A stretch of DNA of 64,000 nt from Klebsiella michiganensis (GCA_000963575.1 CP011077.1:806001-870000); one strand, 5' to 3'. Shown: positions 25,401 to 33,759, numbered from the stretch's first letter. The notes: generated by a model not told the origin, from the sequence alone. Translations and numbers: made by a program.

Positions 25401-25967
25401 ATTGAGCGTTATGTCGGTGGCATGCGCCTGAAAGAGATGCACCCGACAGAACGTGGTAAAATGACCACGGCTGCGGGTCTGGTGATTGCTTCGCGGGTTA
25501 TGGTCACCAAGCGAGGTAATCGCATCGGCATCTGTACGCTGGATGACCGCTCCGGTCGTCTGGAAGTGATGTTATTCACAGATGCGCTAGAAAAATACCA
25601 GCATCTGCTGGAAAAAGACCGTATCCTGATCGTCAGCGGACAGGTCAGCTTTGATGACTTCAGCGGAGGGCTTAAAATGACGGCCCGCGAGCTGATGGAC
25701 ATCGACGAAGCCCGTGAAAAGTACGCGCGTGGGCTTGCTATCTCGCTGACGGACAGGCAAATTGATGACCAGCTTTTAAACCGTCTCCGTCAGTCTCTGG
25801 AACCCCATCGTTCGGGGACAATTCCAGTACATCTCTACTATCAGAGGGTGGATGCACGAGCCCGGTTGCGCTTCGGTGCGACATGGCGTGTTTCCCCTAG
25901 CGATCGTTTACTTAACGATTTGCGAACGCTGATTGGTTCGGAGCAGGTGGAACTGGAGTTTGACTAA
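22485..25967 (+). CDS. dnaE: DNA polymerase III alpha subunit
   Basis: The replicative polymerase. The 1160-residue length equals E. coli DnaE. Domains in order: PHP (1-270, starting HLRVHSDYSMIDGLAKTGP), palm with the catalytic pair in PDFDVDF (about Asp401/Asp403), fingers, beta-clamp-binding segment and OB fold (about 920-1100), and the C-terminal tau-binding domain. The PHP domain is inactive in E. coli relatives, where proofreading is supplied by DnaQ, encoded here at 54270-55001. It is 34 bp after rnhB and 12 bp before accA. Confidence 0.98.
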   Translation: MAEPRFIHLRVHSDYSMIDGLAKTGPLVKKAAALGMPALAITDFTNLCGLVKFYGSGHGAGIKPIIGADFNVANELLGDELSHLTVLAANNEGYQNLTLLISRAYQRGYGAAGPIIDREWLVELNEGLILLSGGRMGDIGKSLLRGNQPLVDQCLEFWQQHFADRFYLELIRTGRVDEENYLHAAVALADERGLPVVATNDVRFIDAGDFDAHEIRVAIHDGFTLDDPKRPRNYSAQQYMRSEEEMCELFSDIPEALENSVEIAKRCNVTVRLGEYFLPQFPTGEMTTEDFLVMKSKEGLEERLEFLFPDPEVRAQKRPEYDERLDIELQVINQMGFPGYFLIVMEFIQWSKDNGVPVGPGRGSGAGSLVAYALKITDLDPLEFDLLFERFLNPERVSMPDFDVDFCMEKRDQVIDHVSEMYGREAVSQIITFGTMAAKAVIRDVGRVLGHPYGFVDRISKLIPPDPGMTLAKAFEAEPQLPEIYEADEEVKALIDMARKLEGVTRNAGKHAGGVVIAPTKITDFAPLYCDDQGQHPVTQFDKNDVEYAGLVKFDFLGLRTLTIIDWALKMINPRRAKQGLEPIDIAAIPLDDKKSFDMLQRSETTAVFQLESRGMKDLIKRLQPDCFEDMIALVALFRPGPLQSGMVDNFIDRKHGREAISYPDVEWQHESLKPVLEPTYGIILYQEQVMQIAQVLSGYTLGGADMLRRAMGKKKPEEMAKQRGTFEEGAIKNGVDGELSMKIFDLVEKFAGYGFNKSHSAAYALVSYQTLWLKAHYPAEFMAAVMTADMDNTEKVVGLVDECWRMGLKVLSPDINSGLYHFHVNDDGEIVYGIGAIKGVGEGPIEAIIEARNQGGHFLDLFDLCARSDIKKLNRRILEKLIMSGAFDRLGPHRAALMNALGDALKAADQHAKAEAIGQADMFGVLAEEPEQVEKSYASVIPWPDQVVLEGERETLGLYLTGHPINQYLKEIERYVGGMRLKEMHPTERGKMTTAAGLVIASRVMVTKRGNRIGICTLDDRSGRLEVMLFTDALEKYQHLLEKDRILIVSGQVSFDDFSGGLKMTARELMDIDEAREKYARGLAISLTDRQIDDQLLNRLRQSLEPHRSGTIPVHLYYQRVDARARLRFGATWRVSPSDRLLNDLRTLIGSEQVELEFD

Positions 25968-25979
25968 AACAGGAATATT

Positions 25980-26939
25980 ATGAGTCTGAATTTCCTTGAT
26001 TTCGAACAGCCGATTGCAGAGCTGGAAGCGAAAATCGATTCCCTGACGGCCGTTAGCCGCCAGGATGAAAAACTGGATATTAATCTGGACGAAGAAGTGC
26101 AGCGTCTGCGCGAGAAAAGCGTTGAGCTGACCCGCAAGATCTTCGCTGATTTAGGCGCATGGCAGATTGCGCAACTGGCGCGCCATCCGCAGCGTCCGTA
26201 CACCCTGGATTACGTTCGTCTGGCTTTTGATGAGTTCGACGAACTGGCCGGCGACCGTGCCTATGCCGACGATAAAGCTATCGTGGGGGGTATTGCTCGT
26301 CTGGAAGGTCGTCCGGTGATGATCATTGGTCATCAGAAAGGGCGTGAAACCAAAGAGAAAATCCGTCGTAACTTCGGTATGCCGGCACCAGAAGGTTACC
26401 GTAAAGCGCTGCGTCTGATGGAAATGGCTGAACGCTTTAACATGCCGATCATTACCTTCATCGATACTCCGGGTGCTTATCCGGGCGTTGGTGCCGAAGA
26501 ACGTGGTCAGTCTGAAGCGATCGCCCGCAACCTGCGCGAAATGTCCCGCCTGAAAGTACCGGTCATCTGTACCGTTATTGGTGAAGGTGGCTCCGGTGGT
26601 GCATTGGCCATTGGTGTGGGTGACAAAGTGAACATGCTGCAGTACAGCACCTATTCCGTTATTTCCCCGGAAGGCTGTGCGTCCATTCTGTGGAAAAGCG
26701 CGGATAAAGCCCCGCTGGCTGCAGAAGCGATGGGGATCATTGCTCCTCGCCTGAAAGAGCTGAAGCTTATCGATACCGTCATCCCTGAGCCTCTGGGCGG
26801 CGCGCACCGCAACCCGGAAGTGATGGCTGCTTCCCTGCGAGCACAGCTGCTGGCGGATCTGGCTGATCTTGACGTGCTGAACAAAGACGAGTTGTTGAAC
26901 CGTCGTTATCAGCGTCTGATGAGCTACGGCTACGCCTGA
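25980..26939 (+). CDS. accA: acetyl-CoA carboxylase carboxyltransferase subunit alpha
   Basis: AccA with AccD transfers the carboxyl group from biotin-BCCP to acetyl-CoA, the first step of fatty acid synthesis. The 319-residue product equals E. coli AccA, with an N-terminal helical segment (1-60) and a crotonase-like fold holding GEGGSGGALAIGVGD near residue 205. It follows dnaE by 12 bp and ends in a strong terminator, closing the long plus-strand gene run. Confidence 0.98.
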   Translation: MSLNFLDFEQPIAELEAKIDSLTAVSRQDEKLDINLDEEVQRLREKSVELTRKIFADLGAWQIAQLARHPQRPYTLDYVRLAFDEFDELAGDRAYADDKAIVGGIARLEGRPVMIIGHQKGRETKEKIRRNFGMPAPEGYRKALRLMEMAERFNMPIITFIDTPGAYPGVGAEERGQSEAIARNLREMSRLKVPVICTVIGEGGSGGALAIGVGDKVNMLQYSTYSVISPEGCASILWKSADKAPLAAEAMGIIAPRLKELKLIDTVIPEPLGGAHRNPEVMAASLRAQLLADLADLDVLNKDELLNRRYQRLMSYGYA

Positions 26940-26962
26940 TTTTATGCTGTACAGTAGCGATA

Positions 26963-26987
26963 AGGGTCGGATTTTCCGGCCCTTTTT
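26963..26987 (+). terminator. accA terminator
   Basis: AGGGTCGG-ATTTT-CCGGCCCT followed by TTTT, 23 bp beyond accA. Confidence 0.85.
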
Positions 26988-27055
26988 GCATTTATCGCTT
27001 CATGGAAAACCCCATTGCGCTATGCTTAGCCAAGTGATTTTCCAGGAGGTGAACA

Positions 27056-29197
27056 TTGAATACTATTGCGATTATGGGGCCGCACGGCGTTTTCTATAAA
27101 GACGAGCCCATTAAGGAACTGCATCGCGCGCTGGAGCTACAGGGCTTTCAGCTCATCTACCCGACCAACAGTACCGATTTGCTTAAGCTGATTGAGCATA
27201 ACCCTCGTATCTGCGGCGTCGTCTTTGACTGGGACGAATACAGTCTCGATTTGTGCAGCGAAATCAACTTGCTGAACGAAAACTTGCCTCTGTATGCGTT
27301 TATCAATACGCATTCTTCTTTGAACGTTAGCGTGAATGAAATGCGCATGGCGCTGTGGTTCTTCGAGTATGCGTTGAGCGCGGCCGACGACATCGCCCTG
27401 CGTATTCGCCAGTACACCAACGAGTATCTGGATACCATTACGCCGCCGCTGACCAAAGCGCTGTTCACCTACGTAAAAGAGGGAAAATATACCTTTTGCA
27501 CGCCGGGGCACATGGCCGGCACCGCCTACCAGAAAAGCCCGGTCGGGTGCCTGTTTTACGACTTCTTTGGCGGTAACACGCTAAAGGCGGATGTGTCGAT
27601 TTCGGTGACGGAACTGGGCTCATTGCTTGACCATACCGGCCCTCATCTTGAGGCGGAGGAGTATATTGCCCGCACCTTTGGCGCCGAGCAAAGCTATATG
27701 GTGACCAACGGTACTTCGACGTCGAACAAGATTGTTGGCATGTATGCCGCGCCTTCCGGTAGCACGATTCTGGTCGATCGTAACTGCCATAAATCACTGA
27801 CCCATTTGCTGATGATGACCAACCTGGTGCCGATCTGGCTGAAGCCTACGCGTAACGCGCTGGGGATACTGGGCGGCATTCCACAGCGTGAATTCACTCG
27901 CGAAAATATCGAAAAAAAGGTTGCTGAAACACCGAATGCGCATTGGCCAGTGCATGCGGTTATCACCAATTCAACCTATGACGGGCTGCTGTACAACACC
28001 GATTTCATCAAGAAAACGCTGGATGTACCGTCGATTCACTTCGACTCCGCCTGGGTGCCTTATACCAACTTCCACCCTATTTATCAGGGGAAAAGCGGCA
28101 TGAGCGGTGACCGGGTGCCAGGGAAAATTATCTATGAAACCCAGTCAACCCATAAACTGCTGGCGGCGTTCTCTCAGGCTTCGCTGATTCACATTAAAGG
28201 TGATTACGATGAAGAGACTTTCAACGAAGCCTACATGATGCATACCACCACATCCCCGAGCTACCCGCTGGTGGCCTCGATTGAAACTGCCGCGGCGATG
28301 CTGCGCGGTAACACCGGTAAGCGGCTGATTAACCGCTCCGTTGAGCGCGCGCTGCATTTTCGTCGTGAAGTGCAGCGCCTGCGTGAAGAGTCTGAAGACT
28401 GGTTCTTCGATATCTGGCAGCCCGATCATGTTGATGAGGCTGAGTGCTGGCCCATTGCACCCGGTGAGGAAGACTGGCATGGCTTTAGGGAGGCCGATGC
28501 GGATCACATGTATCTCGATCCTATCAAAGTCACTATTTTGACGCCGGGCATGAGCGAGCTGGGGGAGATGGCAGAAGAGGGGATACCGGCGGCGCTGGTG
28601 GCCAAGTTCCTCGATGAGCGAGGCGTTGTCGTCGAGAAAACGGGCCCGTATAACCTGTTGTTCCTGTTTAGCATCGGTATCGATAAGACAAAAGCGCTAA
28701 GCCTGCTGCGTGGGCTGACGGAGTTTAAGCGCTCTTACGATCTTAATCTGCGGGTGAAGAACATGCTCCCGGATCTTTATGCGGAAGATCCGGACTTTTA
28801 TCGAAATATGCGCATTCAGACGCTGGCGCAGGGGATCCACAAGCTGATTAAGCAACATAATTTGCCAGACCTGATGCTGCGAGCTTTTGATGTTCTACCA
28901 GAAATGCGTATGACGCCGCACGAGGCTTATCAGCAGCAGGTGAAAGGCAACGTCGAAACGGTAGAGATAGAGGAACTGTTGGGCAGAGTATCGGCCAATA
29001 TGATCCTGCCTTATCCGCCTGGCGTGCCGGTGGTGATGCCCGGAGAAGTGATCACCAAAGAGAGCCGGGCGGTGCTCGACTTCCTGCTGATGCTGTGCTC
29101 GGTTGGGGAGCATTATCCGGGCTTTGAAACGGACATCCATGGAGCAAAACTCGGTGAGGACGGCGTCTACAGAGTACGAGTCTTAAAAGAGGCTTGA
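27056..29197 (+). CDS. ldcC: lysine decarboxylase, constitutive type
   Basis: LdcC decarboxylates lysine to cadaverine with pyridoxal phosphate. The 713-residue product is the LdcC type as in E. coli at this locus, although CadA is closely related. Domains: N-terminal wing (1-130), PLP-binding core, C-terminal domain. Lys367 in STHK (codon 28154-28156) is the Schiff-base lysine. The start is TTG at 27056 with AGGAGG 7 bp upstream, matching the E. coli start. A TATGCT hexamer at 27021-27026 preceded by C resembles a sigma-S type -10 element. Confidence 0.95.
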   Translation: MNTIAIMGPHGVFYKDEPIKELHRALELQGFQLIYPTNSTDLLKLIEHNPRICGVVFDWDEYSLDLCSEINLLNENLPLYAFINTHSSLNVSVNEMRMALWFFEYALSAADDIALRIRQYTNEYLDTITPPLTKALFTYVKEGKYTFCTPGHMAGTAYQKSPVGCLFYDFFGGNTLKADVSISVTELGSLLDHTGPHLEAEEYIARTFGAEQSYMVTNGTSTSNKIVGMYAAPSGSTILVDRNCHKSLTHLLMMTNLVPIWLKPTRNALGILGGIPQREFTRENIEKKVAETPNAHWPVHAVITNSTYDGLLYNTDFIKKTLDVPSIHFDSAWVPYTNFHPIYQGKSGMSGDRVPGKIIYETQSTHKLLAAFSQASLIHIKGDYDEETFNEAYMMHTTTSPSYPLVASIETAAAMLRGNTGKRLINRSVERALHFRREVQRLREESEDWFFDIWQPDHVDEAECWPIAPGEEDWHGFREADADHMYLDPIKVTILTPGMSELGEMAEEGIPAALVAKFLDERGVVVEKTGPYNLLFLFSIGIDKTKALSLLRGLTEFKRSYDLNLRVKNMLPDLYAEDPDFYRNMRIQTLAQGIHKLIKQHNLPDLMLRAFDVLPEMRMTPHEAYQQQVKGNVETVEIEELLGRVSANMILPYPPGVPVVMPGEVITKESRAVLDFLLMLCSVGEHYPGFETDIHGAKLGEDGVYRVRVLKEA

Positions 29198-29254
29198 GCG
29201 CTTGCTTTGCAGGGAAGCGATGATTACCTTGCCTGAAGTGACTAAGGAGATTTT

Positions 29255-29644
29255 ATGCTGGGCTTAAAGCAAATTCATCACGTCGCGATTATCGCGTCGG
29301 ACTACGAACGAAGTAAGCAATTCTATTGTGATGTGCTGGAGTTTACGCTCGAAGCGGAAGTTTACCGCAAAGAGCGGGACTCCTGGAAAGGCGATCTGGC
29401 GCTGAATGGCCAGTATGTTATTGAACTGTTCTCCTTCCCGTTTCCTCCCGTACGTCCAAGTCGACCGGAGGCCTGCGGGCTTCGTCACCTGGCATTTAGC
29501 GTGGAAAACATCGACCAGTCGATTACGCATCTGGAAAGCCACGGAGTGAAATGCGAGCCTATTCGCATCGATCCCTATACCAATAAGCGCTTCACGTTCT
29601 TCAGCGACCCCGATGGCCTGCCGCTGGAACTTTATCAGCAGTAG
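29255..29644 (+). CDS. yaeR: VOC-family metalloprotein YaeR
   Basis: A 129-residue single-domain glyoxalase/bleomycin-resistance (vicinal oxygen chelate) protein close to E. coli YaeR. It has the two beta-alpha-beta-beta-beta modules, with candidate metal ligands His9 in QIHHVAI, His73 in LRHLAFS, and Glu126 in the C-terminal LELYQQ. Substrate is unknown. It lies between ldcC and tilS as in E. coli. Confidence 0.92.
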   Translation: MLGLKQIHHVAIIASDYERSKQFYCDVLEFTLEAEVYRKERDSWKGDLALNGQYVIELFSFPFPPVRPSRPEACGLRHLAFSVENIDQSITHLESHGVKCEPIRIDPYTNKRFTFFSDPDGLPLELYQQ

Positions 29645-29705
29645 ACCTTGCCAGCGTCACGAATGCCCGGTAATTTGCCGGGCAAATCCTTAGTAACGAC
29701 GAGCC

Positions 29706-31013
29706 ATGACTATCCGTGAACTTCAGTCTTTTCTGCATCCTCACCGCCAGTTACTGGTGGCGTTTAGCGGTGGGCTGGATTCGACCGTGTTGCTGCATCA
29801 ACTGGTGACTCTGCGCGATACCCTGCAACCCGAACTGAATATCAGGGCAATGCATATCCACCACGGACTAAGCCCGAAAGCAGATAGCTGGGTAGAGCAT
29901 TGTCAGGCGCTGTGTGCGAAATGGCGCGTACCCTTTGCAGCGGCTTATGTCCAGTTACCTTCTGGTGGACAGGGGATTGAAGGAGAGGCGAGGGCCGCTC
30001 GCTATCAGGCGCTTTCTGGCTCGCTTTTGGCAGACGAAGTATTACTGACGGCGCAGCATCTGGACGACCAGTGTGAGACCTTCCTGCTGGCGCTTAAGCG
30101 CGGCAGCGGTCCTGCCGGGCTGGCGTCGATGCCTGCGATTTTGCCTTTTAGCGACACATTATTACTGCGTCCACTGCTGACGACGTCCCGTGCACAGCTC
30201 GAGGAGTGGGCCTGTGCTCACCGGCTAAGCTGGATTGAAGACGAAAGTAACCAGGACGATAAGTATGACCGGAATTTCCTGCGTCTGAGGATTGTTCCTC
30301 TGTTGCAGCAGAGATGGCCCCATTTTTCCCGCAGCGTTGCCCGCAGCGCGGATTTATGCGGTGAGCAGGAACAGCTTCTTGATGAACTGCTTGCCGAGCA
30401 GCTGGGGCAGTTAATGTCGGAGCAGGGCGCGCTGCGTATTGACCCGATGCTGACGATGAGCGATGCCCGGCGATTTGCCCTGCTGCGACGCTGGCTGGCC
30501 CACCATCGCGCTGCGATGCCGTCCCGGGCTTCTCTGCAGCGTTTATGGCAGGAAGTCGCTTTAAGTCGGGAAGATGCAAACCCTCGCCTCCGCCTGGGCG
30601 AGCATGAAATCAGGCGCTTTCAGGGGGAACTGTATTGGGTTCCGCTGCTGAACATCGATCGGGAAAAAAGCTATTTATGGCCTGCGCCTTACCGCCCGCT
30701 GCATCTCCCCGGGGCAGGAACGTTTTCTCTCAGCGATAAGGGAATGGCGGTACGCGCACCAGCAGAGGGCGAAATTGTTAGCCTGCGTTTTAAGGCTCCG
30801 GGTTTGCTGCATATCATCGGCCGGGATAAAGGGCGAACGCTAAAAAAAATTTGGCAGGAGCTACGTATTCCTCCGTGGGAGCGTGACGCCACGCCGCTGC
30901 TGTTTTATGGCGAGCAACTTATCGCTGCACCGGGCATTTTTGTCACTCGCGAAGGGCAAGCTACGGAACATTCATGCTGGCACATAGACTGGCAAAAGGG
31001 AGTTGAGCAATGA
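29706..31013 (+). CDS. tilS: tRNA(Ile)-lysidine synthetase
   Basis: TilS attaches lysine to C34 of the CAU-anticodon tRNA-Ile so that it reads AUA instead of AUG; it is essential. The 435-residue product (E. coli 432) has the PP-loop SGGLDS at 21-26, the long linker, and C-terminal domains with GRKLKKIW-like GRTLKKIWQEL near residue 380. The last four bases overlap the start of the following cytochrome c gene (ATGA), so the two are probably translationally coupled, an arrangement not seen in E. coli. Confidence 0.95.
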   Translation: MTIRELQSFLHPHRQLLVAFSGGLDSTVLLHQLVTLRDTLQPELNIRAMHIHHGLSPKADSWVEHCQALCAKWRVPFAAAYVQLPSGGQGIEGEARAARYQALSGSLLADEVLLTAQHLDDQCETFLLALKRGSGPAGLASMPAILPFSDTLLLRPLLTTSRAQLEEWACAHRLSWIEDESNQDDKYDRNFLRLRIVPLLQQRWPHFSRSVARSADLCGEQEQLLDELLAEQLGQLMSEQGALRIDPMLTMSDARRFALLRRWLAHHRAAMPSRASLQRLWQEVALSREDANPRLRLGEHEIRRFQGELYWVPLLNIDREKSYLWPAPYRPLHLPGAGTFSLSDKGMAVRAPAEGEIVSLRFKAPGLLHIIGRDKGRTLKKIWQELRIPPWERDATPLLFYGEQLIAAPGIFVTREGQATEHSCWHIDWQKGVEQ

Positions 31014-31321
31014 AAAAAGTCGTACTGCTGCTTGGGCTAACGGCCTGCAGTTTATCCGTTCTGGCGAAAGGCGATCCACAGGCCGGGGAAGCAAAGGCCA
31101 TGACCTGCGTTGCCTGCCATGGCATGAGTGGGAAAGCGTCTGCGCCGCTTTATCCGAATATTGGCGGGCAGAGTGAAGCCTATCTGGAGCATTCGCTTCA
31201 GGCTTACAAAAAAGGGGAACGGAGCGGTGGGCAGGCTGAAATCATGAAGGCTTACGTCAGCGGGCTTTCAGACGAGGATATCAGTAATTTAGCGGCGTAC
31301 TACGCCTCAATGAAGCCCTAA
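31010..31321 (+). CDS. small periplasmic class I cytochrome c
   Basis: A 103-residue protein with a signal peptide (cleavage after SVLA, residue 19) and one haem c site CVACH (Cys33, Cys36, His37). Met79 in EIMK, followed by SGLSDEDISNLAAYYAS, is the likely sixth ligand. The pattern is that of one half of a cytochrome c4 or a c553-type electron carrier in the periplasm. It overlaps tilS by 4 bp and is followed by a strong bidirectional terminator. E. coli has no gene here. Redox partner unknown; a terminal oxidase or peroxidase is possible. Haem attachment would need the Ccm system elsewhere. Confidence 0.88.
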   Translation: MKKVVLLLGLTACSLSVLAKGDPQAGEAKAMTCVACHGMSGKASAPLYPNIGGQSEAYLEHSLQAYKKGERSGGQAEIMKAYVSGLSDEDISNLAAYYASMKP

Positions 31322-31322
31322 A

Positions 31323-31356
31323 CAAAACGGGCAGCCATGAGGGCTGCCCGTTTTGT
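31323..31356. terminator. bidirectional terminator between cytochrome c gene and rof
   Basis: ACAAAACGGGCAGCC and GGCTGCCCGTTTTGT form a 15-bp perfect stem with A/T runs on both sides, serving the convergent genes. Confidence 0.92.
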
Positions 31357-31376
31357 TTGAGATGGGGTGACCAGAT

Positions 31377-31637
31377 TTATTCGACGCTCACCACGATAGT
31401 GCCAATTTCGGGGTGGCTAAAGCTGTTAATTTTATCGAGGCGTAACTCACGCGTGGCGCCGGCATTATCGACAATCAGATATTCGACGTTTTTACGAGAA
31501 ACCAGATCGCTCGCTTTGGCTTTCAAAACCTCCCCGTCTTTTAGCTCCAGCGTCAGTAACAAATGATGCTGGCAGGCGAGCTCGAGATTGTCATAATCAT
31601 CACAGTTGATGGGTTGATACGCATCATTCATTGACAT
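31377..31637 (-). CDS. rof: Rho-binding antiterminator Rof
   Basis: Rof (YaeO) binds Rho and blocks its loading on RNA, reducing Rho-dependent termination. The 86-residue product is close to E. coli Rof; an acidic N-terminal segment (INCDDYDNLELACQHH) and a small Sm-like beta barrel follow. It overlaps the end of yaeP by 14 bp and is probably translated with it. Confidence 0.93.
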   Translation of the reverse strand: MSMNDAYQPINCDDYDNLELACQHHLLLTLELKDGEVLKAKASDLVSRKNVEYLIVDNAGATRELRLDKINSFSHPEIGTIVVSVE

Positions 31638-31824
31638 AATCGCTCACCAGTAAGTTCGCGGCAGCATAAGCCGCCTGTTCCCTGACCGACTCTGAGACGG
31701 CCTCGCTGGAGGCAACTTCGTTCAGAGCCTTCAATACGCATCCTAAGGCATCAGGAATATAGCCTAAATCACCGCTGGCAATTTCCGCGTAGCGTTGCCG
31801 AACTAATTCACAATAATTTTCCAT
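31624..31824 (-). CDS. yaeP: UPF0253 family protein YaeP
   Basis: A 66-residue helical protein very similar to E. coli YaeP, ending AAYAAANLLVSDYVNE. Function unknown. The start is the ATG at 31824 preceded by GGAGG; a longer frame upstream lacks homology. It overlaps rof by 14 bp, so the two form a yaeP-rof operon. An extended -10 (TGG-TATAGT on the minus strand, near 31911-31919) is a plausible promoter but has no clear -35. Confidence 0.92.
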   Translation of the reverse strand: MENYCELVRQRYAEIASGDLGYIPDALGCVLKALNEVASSEAVSESVREQAAYAAANLLVSDYVNE

Positions 31825-31948
31825 ATACCCTCCTCTCAGAGTCCCGACTTCAGACCTACTCGTGGGGTCAAGTCTAAGCCTACGAAGATAAACTCTGTTT
31901 AGCAAGGTGACTATACCACAGCAATGTAACCGATATCAGCCACGCAAA

Positions 31949-31980
31949 TATACCCGTCATACTTCGAGCCGCAGGTGCGT
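31949..31980. repeat. solo end of the frr-dxr repeat family, upstream of yaeQ
   Basis: This stretch matches the right end of the 10499-10692 element read in reverse complement, at about 28 of 32 positions; both share CGTCATACTTC and GCAGGTGCGT. Only one end is present, so it is a remnant or a one-ended member. It lies 42 bp before the yaeQ start, within the promoter region. Confidence 0.7.
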
Positions 31981-32022
31981 TATTTCGCTACAATAGCGCG
32001 TAATTGTGTATGGAGAAGTATG

Positions 32023-32565
32023 ATGGCGTTAAAAGCGACAATTTATAAGGCGACGGTGAATGTGGCCGATCTCGATCGTAATCGGTTTCTGGACAGCAGC
32101 CTGACGCTGGCGCGTCATCCTTCGGAAACGCAGGAGCGTATGATGCTGCGCCTGCTGGCGTGGATTAAATATGCGGATGAGCGACTGGAATTTACCCGTG
32201 GCCTCAGCGCTGAAGACGAGCCGGAAATCTGGCGCAAGAACGATCACCTTGGCATCGATTTGTGGGTAGAGCTAGGGTTACCGGAAGAACGTCGGGTGAA
32301 AAAAGCCTGTAGCCAGGCGGCTGAGGTGGCATTGTTTACCTATAATAGTCGTGCGGCGGAGATTTGGTGGCAGCAAAACCAGAACCGCCTGAGCCAGTTT
32401 AAAAACCTGTCCATCTGGTATCTGGATGACGCACAGCTGGCGAAGTTAAGTGAGTTTGGCACCCGCACCATGAACCTGCAGGCGACAATTCAGGATGGCG
32501 CAATCTGGCTGTCTGACAGCGAGAATAATCTGGAAATTCACTTTACAGCCTGGCAGCAGCAATGA
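32023..32565 (+). CDS. yaeQ: YaeQ family protein (PD-(D/E)XK superfamily)
   Basis: A 180-residue protein close to E. coli YaeQ, which has a nuclease-like PD-(D/E)XK fold but no firmly established role. Conserved stretches include ARHPSETQERMMLRLLAW and the central GIDLWVELGLP followed by VKKACSQAA, which hold the presumed active-site acids and lysine. Start set at the ATG of MALKATIYKA with GGAG upstream; a longer in-frame start would run into the repeat remnant. Its stop overlaps arfB (ATGA). Confidence 0.93.
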   Translation: MALKATIYKATVNVADLDRNRFLDSSLTLARHPSETQERMMLRLLAWIKYADERLEFTRGLSAEDEPEIWRKNDHLGIDLWVELGLPEERRVKKACSQAAEVALFTYNSRAAEIWWQQNQNRLSQFKNLSIWYLDDAQLAKLSEFGTRTMNLQATIQDGAIWLSDSENNLEIHFTAWQQQ

Positions 32566-32984
32566 TTTTCGTGTCGCGAACGGTAATTATCCCGGACAAT
32601 GAGGTGACGATTACCGCGATTCGCGCCCAGGGGGCTGGCGGGCAGCATGTGAATAAAACCTCAACGGCTATTCATTTGCGCTTTGATATCCCTGCCTCTA
32701 GCCTGCCAGAGTCGTATAAGATACGTCTGCTGGCGGTAAGTCACCATTTAATTACCCCTGAGGGTGTGGTGGTGATTAAAGCCCAGGAATACCGAAGCCA
32801 GGAGATGAACCGCGAAGCGGCGGTGGCTCGTCTGGTTTCACTGATACAAGAACTCACCGTAGTGCAGAAGAGCCGCCGGGCCACAAAGCCGACGCGGGCT
32901 TCTAAAGAGCGGCGTCTGGCCTCGAAGGCACAGAAATCGACAACCAAAGCACTACGTGGCAAAGTTCGTCGTCATCCGGAGTAG
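32562..32984 (+). CDS. arfB: alternative ribosome rescue factor ArfB (peptidyl-tRNA hydrolase)
   Basis: ArfB (YaeJ) releases peptides from ribosomes stalled on truncated mRNA, backing up tmRNA. The 140-residue product has the catalytic GGQ at 26-28 and a basic C-terminal tail (about 105-140) that threads into the mRNA channel, as in E. coli. The start overlaps the yaeQ stop by four bases; nlpE follows 36 bp later. Confidence 0.95.
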   Translation: MIFVSRTVIIPDNEVTITAIRAQGAGGQHVNKTSTAIHLRFDIPASSLPESYKIRLLAVSHHLITPEGVVVIKAQEYRSQEMNREAAVARLVSLIQELTVVQKSRRATKPTRASKERRLASKAQKSTTKALRGKVRRHPE

Positions 32985-33020
32985 CGACGAACGTTAGGAC
33001 AACGGCATAAGGAATAAAGC

Positions 33021-33710
33021 ATGAAGAAGAGTCTTCTGGCAGCGTTGGCAGCGCTCAGCCTGTTCACGCTATTTGGCTGTAATAATCGTACGGAAACGCA
33101 AACCTTGATCCCCGCTCAGGCGGCGGAACTCAAACCGATGCAGCAGAGCTATCGCGGCGTAGTACCCTGTGCGGATTGTGAAGGGATTGAAACCTCGCTG
33201 TTCCTGGAAAAGGACGGCACCTGGGTAATGAATCAGACCTATCAGGGAAGGGGAGCCTCATTTGCCAGCTACGGTAAATGGGCGCGTACTGCCGACAAGC
33301 TGGTCTTAACCGACAGCGAAGGCGAGAAGCAATATTTCCACCCTAAAGGCGACAGCCTGGTGATGCTGGATCGCGAAGGCAATCCGATTGAATCGCAGTT
33401 CAACTACACGCTAAAAGCGGTGGATGCGAAGCTGCCGTCAACGCCAATGCCGATGAAAGGCAAGTATAAATACATGGCTGACGCGGCGGTATTCCAGGAT
33501 TGTGCGACCGGTAAAACCTTTGCCGTTGCGGATAACGCCGAGCTGGAAAGAGCCTATGCGGCAGCGCGCGGCAAGGACAACGCGCCAATCCTGCTGGTGG
33601 TAGAAGGGCACTTCACCCTACAGGCCTCTCCTGACAGCGGGGAACTACAGAAAGCGCTGGTGGCCGATAAAGGCGCGAAGTTTAAGCCCGGCAAAGAGTG
33701 TAACGACTAA
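33021..33710 (+). CDS. nlpE: outer membrane lipoprotein NlpE, Cpx pathway activator
   Basis: NlpE (CutF) signals surface contact and lipoprotein-sorting faults to the CpxA kinase. The 229-residue product (E. coli 236) has a lipobox LFGC with lipidated Cys20, a CADC pair (Cys50/Cys53) in the N-terminal barrel, and two C-terminal cysteines (FQDC and KEC) that form the disulphide needed for Cpx signalling in E. coli. Residue +2 is Asn, not Asp, consistent with outer-membrane sorting. It ends in a bidirectional terminator. Confidence 0.95.
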   Translation: MKKSLLAALAALSLFTLFGCNNRTETQTLIPAQAAELKPMQQSYRGVVPCADCEGIETSLFLEKDGTWVMNQTYQGRGASFASYGKWARTADKLVLTDSEGEKQYFHPKGDSLVMLDREGNPIESQFNYTLKAVDAKLPSTPMPMKGKYKYMADAAVFQDCATGKTFAVADNAELERAYAAARGKDNAPILLVVEGHFTLQASPDSGELQKALVADKGAKFKPGKECND

Positions 33711-33713
33711 AAC

Positions 33714-33744
33714 AAAAAGCCCGTCCAGATGGACGGGCTTTTTT
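33714..33744. terminator. bidirectional terminator between nlpE and proS
   Basis: AAAAAGCCCGTCC-AGAT-GGACGGGCTTTTTT, between convergent genes. Confidence 0.93.
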
Positions 33745-33759
33745 ATGGTCAACGGCGAA

